64,000 nucleotides of DNA from Sorex araneus (lineage: Eukaryota; Chordata; Mammalia; Eulipotyphla; Soricidae). A program made the position numbers and the translations under genes. Shown here one piece after another: positions 1-11,418 of this stretch; the stretch's first letter is position 1; every line of letters begins with the position of its first letter. A model generated the notes under the pieces. That model was not told the DNA's origin. It searched no databases and saw nothing but the letters and a program-made list of their open reading frames with translations. The stretch lies in NCBI RefSeq assembly GCF_027595985.1, contig NC_073303.1:328723679-328787678 (forward strand). The letters run 5' to 3'.

Positions 1-175
1 CATGGTGTTGGCTGAGTTCTGGAGCTTTTTGGCTGCCAGGGTTGGGTCCCTTTGGGTGTGGAAGGGCTTCACCTGTCCCCCTCCTGGATGCCCTGAATGA
101 AACAGCCTGAAGTGGGGTCTGGAGGCATATGAGTCATTTTATGGTCTCTTCCAAGAGAATTATGAGTCTTTCTAG
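1..175 (+). repeat. Diverged fragment related to the tandem element at 30.3-31.1 kb
   Basis: Short stretches occur in the same order as in the ~380 bp repeat unit at 30338-31109: a GCCAGG block, a TTTGGGTG block, CAGCCT followed by a G-rich stretch, then a TCTTCCAAGAGAATTATGAG-like block ending in GTCTTTCT. Similarity is moderate and judged by eye. The window edge cuts the left side, so its full extent is unknown. Confidence 0.4.
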
Positions 176-422
176 TGCAGATTTTTTTAAAAAAGTTATT
201 TAATTTATTTTTGGATTCTACTGTATAATATACTTGATACTAGATTCTCATTTCTGTTAAAATCACAGCTCAGATTTTTATTTTTTCAAATTTCTTTGTA
301 TTTTATTTTCTTGTTCTACTGCACAATATAAAATCTCTCTAGTTACGCTGTGAACATTAATAGGTAAGATATAGATCCTCAGCTGGTTCTGAACTTTATT
401 TATTCATTTTTTATTTCTGTTT

Positions 423-591
423 TTGGCTTTTAGTGTCACATCTGGCAATTCTCAAGAGTTACTCCTGGATCTACACTAAGAAATTAATCCTAGCAGTGCT
501 CAGGGGACCACATGGGATAACGAGGATAGAACACAGGTCAGCCGTGTGCAAGGCAAACATCCTATCAGCTGTAGTATCATTCCAGCCTCCA
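423..591 (-). mobile_element. SINE-B copy, reverse orientation
   Basis: Read on the minus strand it has the tRNA-like head (GGCTGGAATGATACTACAGC), a damaged B box and the short SINE-B body. On the plus strand the diagnostic CAGTGCTCAGGGGACCA and TTACTCCTGGAT blocks are visible. It is moderately diverged and no clear target-site duplication was found. Confidence 0.85.
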
Positions 592-1464
592 ACCCAGTTC
601 TGAACTTTAAAAGAAATATTTCTAACCTCAGATGTTTATTCTAATGTTTGCTAAGAGTTTCTTGTGTTAAGTTACTCTTCTATTCCTAAGTTTAAACTGT
701 TTAAATCATCAATTGATATGAATGCTACAAAAAGTGTCTTTCATATGTTCAGATTGTAGTTATCCTTTCAACATATATATTTAATTTGATTATTGTGGTG
801 ATAGTTTTGCTTTCTAATTTAACTGTATTGTTGTTGTGGCTACTACTAATTTGTTGAGACTTCATATATGTTCTGGTACTTAATAAATACTTAAATATTT
901 AGTAAACACCTCAAAATAAGTAATGACTTTTTTCCTCATTGGATCTTAATTTTTATATTTGACTACTTTGAAAATGCAATCTGTTTAGTTACTTATTACC
1001 AAGGTATACATAATTAGCTAAATATCATGTAATGTTTATCAGTCTTTATCAAACTTTTGAAAAATACCCACACCATAAAATGCTTAAATAGTTCATAACT
1101 TTCCCCAAATATTATAATTCATTAATGTCTAGACATGTAGTATGCATTTTAATGACTACAATGTCTTCATTATTATTTGAAAATTATTTGAGGTTCACTA
1201 AATCAGAACCATTCTCCATTTGAATTTCAGAACTTTCACGATAATTTAAGTTTTAACTGAAGCAGATACACATTTTTTTTAAGAATTGGTGGTAAGCTTT
1301 TAGTGTTTTATTTTATTATAAGGCAAAATTTTATTATTGTTTCCTGAAGGATAATTTTTTCTATAGAAAATTCTAGAATTTTGGTTTTATTTTTCATCCA
1401 CATTAAAGAACTTTTCACTACCTCTACTTTCTGTTGTAGTTGTCATCTTAAAATAATTATTTTA
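592..1464. other. AT-rich intervening sequence, no gene seen
   Basis: About 870 bp of AT-rich sequence with frequent stops in all frames. I see no repeat family, splice-like exon or RNA gene that I can support here. Confidence 0.6.
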
Positions 1465-1655
1465 AGGAATGGGAGACAGTATGGGGGCTAATGCACTTGC
1501 CTTGCATGTGGCTGACATAGCTTTGATCCCTGGCACTAAGTAATGTTGGCACTTTGTGGTCCCTTGAGTACTGCTGCTCAGAGCTCTGGGAATAATCCAT
1601 AAGCACTGCCAAATGTGGTCCAAAGCCCCACTTCTGATCAAATAAAACAAAATTA
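1465..1655 (+). mobile_element. SINE-B copy, old
   Basis: A GGGAGACAGTATGGGGGCTA head leads to CTTGCCTTGCATGTGGCTGA and a weakened B box (TTTGATCCC), then a body ending in an AAATAAAACAAAATTAAA tail. Divergence from the young copies at 55-56 kb is high. Confidence 0.8.
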
Positions 1656-1659
1656 AACC

Positions 1660-2312
1660 ATTTTTTATTGAATCATCATGATATACAGTTACAAAGCTTT
1701 TATGACTGAGTTTCAGTAATGTAATGCTCAAACATCCATCCCTCCTACAGTGTATATTTTCTACCACCAATGTTCCCAGTATCCTTCCTGCCATTCCACC
1801 CCCTGACTCTGTGGCAGGCATTTCCCTCTTTACTTTCTTTATAGTTTGGGCATTATGTTCTGCAATATAGATACCAAGAGACCATCATGTTTGGTTGTCT
1901 ACTTTCAGCACTCATCTTTTGTCCCAAGGGATCCCTCCAACCATCATTGACTTAGTGGTCCCTTCTATATTCCAACTGCCTTCTTCCCCAGCTCATGAAG
2001 CAGGCTTCCAACCATATAGCAATCCTCCTGGCCATTGTTTCTACTGTCTTTGGGTGTTAGATTCATACCATGTTATTTTATATTTCACAAATGAGTGCAG
2101 TCATTCTATATCTGTCCCTCTCTTTCTGACTCATTTCACTCAGCATGATATTCTCATGTCCATCCACTTATAAGCACATTTCATGACTTCATTTTTTCTA
2201 ACAGCTACATAGTATTCCATTATGTAGATGTACCAATGTTTCTTTAACCAGTCATTTTTTTCAGGCACTCGGGTTGTTTCCAGATTCTTGCTACTGTGAA
2301 CCGAGCTTAAAG
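1660..2312 (-). mobile_element. LINE-1 3' end, reverse orientation
   Basis: Starts with TTTTTTATTGAATCATCATG, the complement of the L1 tail region. It continues through the pyrimidine-rich 3' UTR (CCATCCCTCCTACAGTG) into the complement of the end of ORF2, with TTTCACTCAGCATGATATTC and ACATAGTATTCCATTATG blocks shared with the L1 copies at 29.5, 40.5 and 47 kb. It is 5'-truncated and carries no usable reading frame. Confidence 0.9.
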
Positions 2313-4480
2313 TGCATAATTCTTAAGTGGATTCATTCATGTAGTCACCAGAAATTTACTGAAAATTTTTATTAAATACACATACTCTTACTGAAAAGGA
2401 GGTTGGGTGAATATTTTTCTTTTAAGCTTGCTGAACAAAAAAATAAATAAATTTTACACAAGTGTGTGACCACGTTGCTGCTTAAGTTATTAATATTTGC
2501 TACTTTCATATCATTTCACTTTATGAATTGTTTCTTCATTTAGACTCTTGAATGAAGGACGTATTTAATATGGCAGTCTTCAACAAATCAAGAACACATA
2601 TCACTTTATATAAATATTTTAAATCTGAACTATAGTTGAATAAAATCATTCAAAGCAAGTATAAAGTCAAATCTATATTGAGTTTAACAATGCATTCCAG
2701 TTCACTGGTGGATTTCATGCTTAATTAAAGGTCAAACTCTAATTTTGTTATCTGTTTACAAACAATTTTACTTAATCTAGTCTGTCAGGAGTGTTTATGT
2801 CTGGAGAAATTAAAAATGCTACATAATTACAAGCAATTTTTTAGAAGCGCTACATATCTTGCTAAACTAAATTCTTAGAAAAAATCTTTTCAGCTATATT
2901 ATGTAAAATTGAGTAATGAAATTATAATATATTTAAGTGTGCAATTAGATGATCAAGTAAAAATCTCCATTGTGAAAGGACTCTTCCTGTTGAGTTGATT
3001 GTCTGACATTTCTCATTCTGTATCCTGTCTCTTTAATGTTCAACAGTGCTGTCTTTTAAAACATTTTCATTCTTTCACTTTCTGGGAATTCATAACACTT
3101 TGGCTTCCTCCAACCTCTAACATTAGGCTTTTCCTACTTTACTATGGCTATTGCTGAGATTTATAAACCAAGGACCCCCTTCTCTTCATACAGTATTCTC
3201 ACCAATGAGGTCAACAACCACCTTGAAGACACAATAACTGCAGACTAAGTGAGATAAGAGAATTAGGAGTAGAGAACTAGAAAAAAATCAGGAGAATACA
3301 ATGCCATGGAAGTCTAATGGACTGTTGAATTCTGTTATTCATAGCATATAATTCTAATTTTAGGTCAAGGGAATAGGAAATACAAAGGAACTTTTTGATT
3401 GTAGGCATAATTAGACTACCTTTATCAGAACAAAGCCAGATGGCCACATAGCCCTGGGTAAAATATAAAGGGGAGTCTGAGGGAGAAGATAAGATGAAGG
3501 GGCATTGTGTAGAGATTAATCTACAAACAAAAATGACATATAAAAGAGTGGTTGAAGGAGAATCTAAATCAATTTTGCATTCCTCATTTGCATCTTGAAT
3601 AGAATTTTAAATAAATTAAAAGCAAATGTGTTCACTGAAAAGCATTTGTTGGTAACAACACTTTACATTTATTGGTTTGACTATTGAAAAGAAAAACTAA
3701 ACACTGCTTTCATACTTTTTGCATTTGTTTAGTATGAAAAATGCAATTTTCCATTCATTAAAACTGGGATTGAAAATTTGGCCACATCTTACATTACATC
3801 ACTGAGGCTTCTGCTAAATTATATTAAGATATATACAGACATCTCAAAATATGTTTAAAAGTAAGCTTATTTCCGACTCATAAATATGTTATCTTTTTTT
3901 AATAAGAGGTAATTCCTATGCTAGATATTAGGGATATAAAGAGTGGTAATTTTCTCAAAAGTACAACACAGATAATCTGAAAATTTTAATATAATATGGT
4001 AAAATTTGATACAATAACAAGGCAAAATGAAACTTGGAATATTTAATTCAGCCTAATGATTCAGTCATAAGTTGCATTGAAGGAAACTTTGACAGATAAA
4101 TAAATATTAGCCATCAAAAGCAAAGAGAGGGCATTCTAAAGACAAAGTAGATGAGAAAACAATGGATATCTTTCAGAATATATTACATGAATGATATAAG
4201 CAGCATCCTGATTTACTGAAGCATAGTATATATATCAGGGGAACAGAGACTTAGAAGAAAATAAACATAAATTTATGAAAAGCCTTCATGCCATTATAAG
4301 AAGTTAAACTTTATAACTTTTTAGAGGAACTAACTTTAGATAAACATTGGAGTTACATGGATATAGTTGCATATTCAGAAGACCACTGTTGCTGCAATCA
4401 AGAGGAGGCAAGGCTGGGAGAAAGGAAAGAAATTGGATGGATAAGTAACTTAGAGGTGCAAAGGTAAAGATTGATAAGAA
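2313..4480. other. AT-rich intervening sequence, no gene seen
   Basis: About 2.2 kb of AT-rich sequence with no CpG clustering, no long open frame and no repeat I can name. Confidence 0.6.
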
Positions 4481-4725
4481 TCACTGTCACCGTCATCCTG
4501 TTGCTCATCGATTTGCTTGAGTGGGCACCAGTAATTCTCCATTATGAGAATTGTTGCTATTGTTTTTGGCATATGGAATACACCACAGGTAGCTTGCCAG
4601 GCTCTGCCGTGTGGATGCGATACTCTCCATAGCTTGCCAGGCTCTCTGAGAGGGGCAGAGGAATCGAACCTAGGTCAGCCACATGCAAGGCAAATGCCCA
4701 ACCCGCTGTGCTATCGCTCCAGCCC
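4481..4725 (-). mobile_element. SINE-A copy, reverse orientation, near full length
   Basis: On the plus strand it opens with the complement of the tail (TCACTGTCACCGTCATCCTG). It passes through TTTTTGGCATATGGAATACA and closes with the complement of the head (CGCTGTGCTATCGCTCCAGC). B-box complement GGAATCGAACC is intact, so this is a relatively well-preserved copy. Confidence 0.93.
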
Positions 4726-5084
4726 AAAGATTGATAAGAATACGTGATAAAAATAGAAATACAGAAACAATTTAACATCAATTCAGACAGTAAAAGTCAG
4801 CAAAGCTAAGTGATGGCTTGTAAGTGATTATCGAGTGCAGAAGCCTAAAATAACTTGGAGATTTATGGCATTGGTGTCTAGGGGAAGAAACCACAATAAA
4901 TCCACTTAGAATAATAGGGAAACAAACACAACTGAATGAGAGGCAAGTTTAGGAGGTGATGTGTTTATCTTGAACTTGTTAAAATGTGGGCACCTGTGGA
5001 ATTTTCAGGTGGATTTGCCCAGCACATCTTTATGAAATCTAAGTAAAAGGTTTAGCTACTATTTTTATTAAAGATTATTTTTGT

Positions 5085-5280
5085 ATTTATCTATTGGGAC
5101 ACACCTGGTGGTGTCCAGGGCTTACTCCTGGCTTTGAACTCTGAGATCACTTCTAGCGGGCTCAGAGGACAATACTGGGGGTTGGGGGTGGGGTGGGAGG
5201 GAAGGTGTATCAGGAATTAAACCTTAGTCAGTTGTGTGCAAAGCAAGAGCCCTACCCATTGTACTATCTCTCTGACCCTC
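5085..5280 (-). mobile_element. SINE-B copy, reverse orientation, with G-rich expansion
   Basis: GGGACACACCTGGTGGTGTC and TTACTCCTGGCT mark the 3' half, and AAACCTTAGTCAGTTGTGTG the damaged B-box area. A G-rich insert (about 5176-5205) interrupts the copy. Confidence 0.85.
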
Positions 5281-5311
5281 CAAGTCATCGTTTAAATGGT
5301 ATTTATCACGA

Positions 5312-5748
5312 ATCACGAAATCCCGTTAATCACTGATTTCTCGGGTGGGCTCAGTAACATCTTATTTCGTCCTTTCCCAGAGATCTTAGAAGTCCATCTT
5401 GACTCGACCCTCCTAACTGTGCACTGGGGGCTCTTCAGGATCAGGGGAATGAAATCCAGCTCCCAGAAGCCTATGATATCTTGTAGCCTATTTCTCCCTC
5501 TGGGAGAAACTGGCAGTCTTCTGAAAGTTTCCTGGCCACACGGGACAGCCTTGCAAGCTTCCCATGGTGTATTCATATGCTAAATCCAGTAACAAGCTGG
5601 ATCTCATTCCCCTGACCCTGAAAGAGCCTCCAGTGTGACATCCTTGGGAGGGCGGAGTCAAGAGAGACTTCTAAGATCTCAGGGAAAGGACGAAATGAGA
5701 TGTTACTGAGCCCGCCCGAGAAATCGATGATTAATGGGATTTCGTGAT
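5312..5748. repeat. Foldback (inverted repeat) made from SINE-C tail sequence
   Basis: The left arm, 5312-5470, is the complement of the right arm, 5595-5748. Over the outer ~83 bp I count only a handful of differences (both arms share blocks such as GGGAAAGGACGAAAT and TGTTACTGAGCCC), with lower but clear similarity further in. The ~125 bp spacer plus right arm read as one forward SINE-C 3' half. A second, single-armed copy of the same sequence lies at 31755-32045. The flanks show only a weak TTTATC match, so I do not claim a target-site duplication. Confidence 0.9.
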
Positions 5749-7327
5749 CATGTTGAAAATTTATCTAGATCACATCATACTTTCTTTGATATGGGTAGTA
5801 AATCCAGGTGGACATTTTCTATTCATTCAAGGAAACAAATATTTCTCCCCTATTCTAATATGGCCAGTCAAATGCTTTGATCTACAATCTAGAATCTGAA
5901 ATCAGCCCTGGGCTTGGAAGAAAGTGTTGGTATTTCACTATGTTGATTGTGCCACATCAAACCATATAACTTGGGTTCTTTTTTCTTCTAACTTCTACTA
6001 TTACCTACACTCATGCCTTCTTTTAGCATTTCTCAATTCTAGAAGCTTTTAATATCTTTCTAATACATTGCTTTTGTTGTTAGTCAAATTAGAATTCTGG
6101 CATTTTCAGTGAGAAAATCCACAGTAGTAGCATTACTTAGATCGTATTGCTGCTAGGTGAAAGGCATCATAATAATTTTGTGAGAAAATGTATTTACCTC
6201 TTTAAGTAATATTATTTGTATCCTCCAGATTTGATGAAGGGTCTGGCAGTACAGGGCCTTTTTAAATGACCTCATTAAAAATTCAATGGCTTAAATACAT
6301 TTACAAATATGGAAGGCAGGGTAGTTTCTTTTTCAGATTATAAGGCAATTTTATTTGTGTCTGTGCTTTGCCTTTTGGTGGCAACTTATCTGAAGGTTAG
6401 TGTTCTAAATAGTCACTTGAATTGGCTGGGAGTATCTTTTAGAGCTTTTTTAAAGCATTGGAAATGGTGATAGTTAATATTGAGAGAATTCACCACTGTT
6501 TCTTTCAGTGTTTCGTGGTTTAAATATTTTTTCCTCTTCAATGGAAAATCACTCAGTGAAGTTGCAGAAGAGCGATTATTTATCTGAGTCATATTTTTAT
6601 GGAACTGTCTATCACTTTGCATTTTCAGAAGTGTTTTCTCTAAAAAGAATTTTCTATTAATATTTATAATTAGCTATCACACAAAGCAGATGCTAAATTT
6701 TATGCTCTAACTTTATAGATACAATTATATAAAGAAGATTGTATACTTTTTGGGCATAATGTTCTGTCTGAGAGCTATAGAACAAAGAGCATTCTCCATT
6801 CAAATACACATTCTTTTTTGAGCAGAAGGCAACAGGAAGATGGTGATTAACCCTGATTATCTTAACGAGTATCATCCAGAACGCTTGTGTTTCAGTAGCT
6901 CAACTCTCCGTAATTTGATTGGCTTTTTTCTCTCTCTGACCCACATCTCAGTTCACCTCTTCACATCATTTATCTCTATTCTTACTTTGAAGTCACGTGG
7001 ATTTTTCCTATTTTCAGAGCACGTAGAGATGCGGTCGGTCCTTGAGTTTATGCGACTGGGACTGGCTTCCAAAATGCAATTGGGTAGGAGTTCGCCGAGG
7101 TCAGAGTCAGGAGGAAAAGGGTCTCACTTTTCTAAATTATCTGTAGGTAAGCAGCATATATGCATGCCTGAATACACACACGCATGCACGCATACACACA
7201 TGCCTTGCATGCACACAAAAATCCCTATGCACATACGCGCATGTTCTGTAATCGAATTCAATCTTCCAGCCCGGTCTTTGTCAAGATAGGGAGACTCGGG
7301 CGCAGAGGAGTAACACTCGAAAGTAAT
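5749..7327. other. AT-rich sequence upstream of the CpG island
   Basis: Mostly unique-looking AT-rich DNA. A purine-pyrimidine alternating CA/GC-type stretch occurs at about 7174-7242. An AG|GTAAGC donor-like site occurs at 7146/7147 with no recognisable exon in front of it. The open frame across 6840-7289 has no recognisable protein features and I do not call it a gene. Confidence 0.5.
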
Positions 7328-7359
7328 CAAGATGGCTTGGAAAGTGGGTCCTGGTGAGT
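7328..7359 (+). promoter_or_regulatory. YY1-like motif with overlapping ATG and nearby splice donor
   Basis: CAAGATGGC at 7328-7336 matches the YY1 core and contains an ATG in a favourable context (A at -3, G at +4). Twenty-two bases from that ATG, CTG|GTGAGT at 7353/7354 is a good splice donor. Read through without splicing, the frame closes within about 60 bases. This could be an alternative first exon of the CpG-island gene, or chance. Confidence 0.35.
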
Positions 7360-7739
7360 CGGGGATTCTCTCCCCGGGAGATTGCTTCTGAACGATTCTA
7401 GTAGGGACAGGAGATGGGTCCGCCAGCCCGCCGCGCCCCTCGGCGGCGGCCGCCCGCTAGAGGAACTGTTGGAAGTTCCCGTCTCCCCTCTTCGGAGACG
7501 CGGTGGGAGCCGGGCTGGCAGCAGGGGCGGCGGAGCTGCGCCGGGGAACGGCCGGGGCACGCCCACCGCAGCCGGCCGCCTCCGGCTGCATCCCGGGATG
7601 CGGGGCTCGGCGCGCGGGCCCCGGCGGTGCAGCTGCCGCCCACGGCCCAGCCCGCAGGCCGGGGGCGCGGGCGCACGTGCGGGGACAGGCCGGGAGCGGC
7701 GCGCGGTTGGCTGCGGGCGCGGGGGTGGGGCGGGGGCCG

Positions 7740-7940
7740 CCGGGCTCCTCCTCCCCGCGCCTTAACCTGCACCCGGGCGGGTGGCCGGCCCAGCCTCGCC
7801 GCCCAAGCGGCCGCCGTGGCGGCTTCTCGGCTCCCCGCCCGCGCCTCGCAGCGAGGTTCCCCCTCCTCTCATCGCCCCCTACTCCGAGGCTAGCGGGACC
7901 GAAGGAGCGACGACCCGAGCGAGGCCGGACTGCGGGCCAG
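7740..7940 (+). other. Candidate first exon (probably 5' UTR) of an unidentified gene
   Basis: CCAG|GTAATG at 7940/7941 is an acceptable donor inside the CpG island. The sequence before it is GC-rich and has no obvious conserved protein in any frame, so the exon is probably untranslated. The transcription start is not determined and the left boundary given is a placeholder. No acceptor or downstream exon was identified in the rest of the window, which would fit a long first intron. Confidence 0.4.
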
Positions 7941-8303
7941 GTAATGCGGGGCTGGGGGCGCCCCCGGGAGGCTGCTGCCAGCCCGCCCCTGGGGCACTCC
8001 GGGAACCCAGGGCCCTGGGAGCGACTCTCGGGCCGGCGGTGGTCGCGGCTCCTCCCGAGGGGCCCGGAGGGCACGGATTTCCAATTGCGCCAGGGTCCGG
8101 GATGGGGGAGGGGAGACGAACCCCGCTCCGCGTCCTCCCGGGCAATTTCACACGCCCCCTGCACCCCAACCCTGAATGCACCTTGCAGGGGAGGCGGGGG
8201 CTTCCACGGATGGGATCTCGCCTCCGACTGCCAGGTCATTGGGGAAGCAAGTTGTTGCACTTGTTTTTGAGGTGACATTTTGGTGGATAGAGAGCTTCGT
8301 CCG

Positions 8304-8356
8304 GGGTGTGTATGTATGTGTGTGTGCGTGTGTGCGTGTGTGGTGGCGCGCGCGCA
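8304..8356. repeat. TG/CG alternating tract inside the CpG island
   Basis: Runs of GTGTGTATGTATGTGTGTGT, GTGCGTGTGTGC and GGCGCGCGCGC form almost continuous alternating purine-pyrimidine sequence. This is the kind of sequence that can adopt left-handed (Z) DNA under negative supercoiling. Confidence 0.85.
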
Positions 8357-8890
8357 AAAGAAACAGCCCGAGAAGCAGAGACACAAAGGGAGACGCGGAG
8401 ACACCGAGATAGAGACAGAGACGCACACGCACCAGGACCGGGGCCAAGGGGGAGGTCACTGGAGTGTCGCTCTCCGCCCGCCAGCGACTCCCGTGGCGAG
8501 CAATGAGACCGGGTATGGAACGAATTGAATGAGCGGGGCTGGCAGCGACCCCCGGAGCAGGGATCTCTCCTCGGGGCCGGGAGCTAACAAATTGCACTTT
8601 CATTGACGGCCGCTGCAGCTGCGGGAGGGGCGTTGGGAGGGCCGCGCGGGGGATGAAGACCCTGCATTGAGGCCGTGAGAAGGGGCGGCCCGGGGCGCGG
8701 GGGGGCCCCCCCGCTCCGCACGCTGATGCCCGTGCCGGCCCGCGGCTGCCAGGCGCTCTTCGCTCCCTGCCGCTTCTGCTGCGGAATTTTCTGAGATCCG
8801 GGCTGGTGAGGAGCCAGAGGGAAGGGGTGTGAGGTTGCAAGAGGGCCTGGGCCGGGCGGCAGGTGGGAGGTTATTTCTTTGGGGGCTCAA

Positions 8891-9920
8891 CCAGGACTGT
8901 CCACTCGTGACACTGTGAGCCTAGCTCGAGCTGGTGGGATGGGGTGGGTAGAGATGGTTGTTCTCGACTGGCCCTGGCAGAACCCGGGAAGTTAGGAAAT
9001 TGAAATGAAGTTATCGAATTGCAGCGGTGAAAGCCATCTCGGGAGAGCAGCCTTGGCTTTTGTCCGTGAATGGCTTTGTCGAGCAGGGATGGGGCCACCT
9101 GAGTTGTCAAAGTCATACATTGGGATGAGGACTCTTTAGACCAAGGAAAGCGATTTTAGATCCAAGGCAGCATCTTGCAAATTATTTTGGCCACAAAGGA
9201 AGCTAACTGCCCTTTGAAAGCTATATATAGCACAACATCCAACTTTCTATTGGCGTATGAAATTTTGCACATAGAACAGTAATCTTTCTCAAACTTAAAT
9301 AGAAATGACATGAAATCGAGAAATGGTACAAGTACCCTAATTTATTTAATGCCAAAAGGATAAAAATTTTCTTTACTGAAAATTAAAAAAAAAAGCCCCC
9401 AAGAATGAAGTATAAGTAACAAACATTTAGGTTATAAAAACTGCCCATGGTTCTCAAAATTAATATTCTGGGAAGTCAGCTATCAGTATCTTTGTTATTA
9501 ATTTCCTTTGGACTTATTAGCTCAGTTACTGCCATGAAATCACTGCTCTGGAATACTTTTAGTTGCAGATCAAAATTTTTGTGGCTTTGCTTTTCAATGT
9601 ACTAACTCAATTATGACAAAATATTAGTTACCTGCATGTGAAAAGATCTGGATGCATTTGCAAATATAGAATATGCTCTAACAGTTTTTCTGTCTCTCTT
9701 CCTAAGGATCATCTGCTAAGTCCAGTTGGCCAAATAAATAAAATATTTATAAGTAGATTCACAAGCAGAATACTGACAGATTAAATTGTTAGATTCTTTA
9801 ACAAACTATGAAGTATGTTTTTTCCTGATAAAACTTTTAAAATCACACAGCAATTGTGCTTTTGGGGGAAATAATAAATCCATAAGTATGACACATGGGA
9901 AAGCTTTTCTTGGTTTAACA
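8891..9920. other. Intron-like or intergenic sequence after the CpG island
   Basis: GC content falls quickly after 8.95 kb. No repeat or gene is recognisable to about 9920. Confidence 0.5.
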
Positions 9921-10084
9921 ATTTTTGGGGGGTTATGAGACACACCTGGGACTGTTTAGGATTTTCTCCTGGCTCTTCCTTCAGGGAATCACTCCTGGTG
10001 GGGACCTAGTGGAGTGCTGGGGATTGAACCTGTGTCACTCATGGGAAAACAAACACATAATCCACAATACTGTCTCTTCAGCTC
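9921..10084 (-). mobile_element. SINE-B copy, reverse orientation, old
   Basis: ATGAGACACACCTGGGACTG, TCACTCCTGGTGGGGACC and GGGGATTGAACCTGTGTCA (B-box complement) are recognisable, and the head complement ends in CTGTCTCTTCAGCTCC. Confidence 0.82.
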
Positions 10085-11274
10085 CTGGTTTGGCCTCTCT
10101 TAATTTCTTTTTCAACATAAACTATTCTTCTAGTACTGAACCTTGATACAGGACATCAACAATTATTGAAAGCAAGAAGTTCTTCTCAATATGCTAAGTA
10201 GCCTATATAGAAAAAAAAATAGTCTAAAGCTAAGCAATGCTCTATTTTCTAAATTCTTCTAAGTGTCCTTTTGATTCAAACTTGGCAAAAAAATTGCATG
10301 TACTTGAACTCTATTAGATGTCTTTGTTCCATATAGCCATGCAGATTGATTATTTTATTTTTTAATAAAAAATTAAAAGTGGGAAGAGGGGAATTAAATT
10401 TTAATTGCTCATTTAGAGATTAGATAGAATGGTAATGATTTTAGCTACAACTTAAAAAAATAACCTATTTTTTGTGTAGCAACTTATTTATGAAAACAAT
10501 TCAGCATTTTGATTTAGATTACATTTAAAATTTCAAAATAGGAAATGATATGTAACTATTTTTATAATTAGGACCCATTATAGATTCAGATATCTTCAAT
10601 CATTTCCATAGATAATGCCATCTTTCATTACAGCAACTCTGTCCCATGTAAAAGGATATTTTCTTGTAGGAAGCATTCAATTGGAAGACTTTATGAAGAA
10701 TTCATCACTATAGAAACCAATCTTGCCTTTTTTTCTTAATTAAAAAAATAATGTAGTTGTAATGACAAAACATAGTTTTATTATTTTCTTTGGTAACTTT
10801 TCTCTTTTTGTTTGGTAACTGCTCTACTAAACTCAGGAAGCCTAAAAGGACTCTTGAAAAATCTAAACACTTTTCTCCAATTCTCACCTCTCATACTTCA
10901 AATCTATTCTGTGGTGTGCTGTTCTCTTAGTACATTTTTGTTTTAAAGTAGCGCAATCACCAGCAGCTTTTTTCTGGCTTTCTGAAAATAATGTGTGCTG
11001 TCAAGACACTCACAAGTTCAAAAGCATCCCGTAGTGTGTGTTAGCGCATCTATTGCTGAAAGATTCTAAGAACTTATAATTCGGCTTTGGGAAAGAGAGT
11101 TGAATTATTTTATTGGTTTCCAAATAACTTTCTTCTTTTTAGTTTGAGGCCTTTTTAGCCTGATTCCCATTATGGCTTGGTAAAGGTGACTCCTTGATAC
11201 ATGACCTGTCAGGAATTGCTGTGGTTGTCGTTTCTAGGAAGTTCCAAAATACTCTTATACAACAGAGATTATTT
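10085..11274. other. AT-rich intervening sequence, no gene seen
   Basis: No repeat family or coding signal was recognised. Confidence 0.55.
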
Positions 11275-11418
11275 ATTTTGACTTGGGGTCATAGCCAGTG
11301 GTGCTCAGGGACTAGCCTGTTTGTGGTTTGGGGACCATCTGATGTGCTGGGGATTGAATTAGGGTCAGTCATGTACAAGGCAAGCACCTTGCTCCCTGTA
11401 CTATCTCTCTGGCCCCAA
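11275..11418 (-). mobile_element. SINE-B copy, reverse orientation
   Basis: ACTTGGGGTCATAGCCAGTG, GTGGTGCTCAGGGACTAG and GGGGATTGAATTAGGGTCAG (degraded B-box complement) are present, and the copy ends in ACTATCTCTCTGGCCCCA. Confidence 0.85.

Larger units (their letters stand above)
7380..8890 (+). promoter_or_regulatory. CpG island, probable TATA-less promoter
   Basis: Composition changes abruptly from AT-rich to very GC-rich with dense CpG over about 1.5 kb, then returns to AT-rich. GC boxes are visible, for example GGGGCGGGG at 7727-7735 and GGGGCGGCGG near 7525. No TATA box is evident. The + orientation is inferred from the donor at 7940/7941 and the one at 7353/7354. Long open frames on both strands here follow from the lack of AT-rich stop codons and are not evidence of coding. 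Confidence 0.85.

Noticed and set aside
6840..7289. 149-codon plus-strand frame upstream of the CpG island
   Set aside because: No domain, low-complexity His/Thr-rich end caused by a CA/GC alternating stretch, and no splice or Kozak support.
7457..8428. Long open frames on both strands in the GC-rich region (323 codons minus, 255 codons plus)
   Set aside because: They overlap on opposite strands, are rich in Pro/Gly/Arg/Ala as expected of random GC-rich DNA, and show no recognisable domain. The CpG island accounts for the lack of stops.
8726..8794. 22-codon open frame MPVPARGCQALFAPCRFCCGIF
   Set aside because: Short, GC-rich and with no supporting context. It could be a chance frame or an upstream ORF, but nothing distinguishes it.
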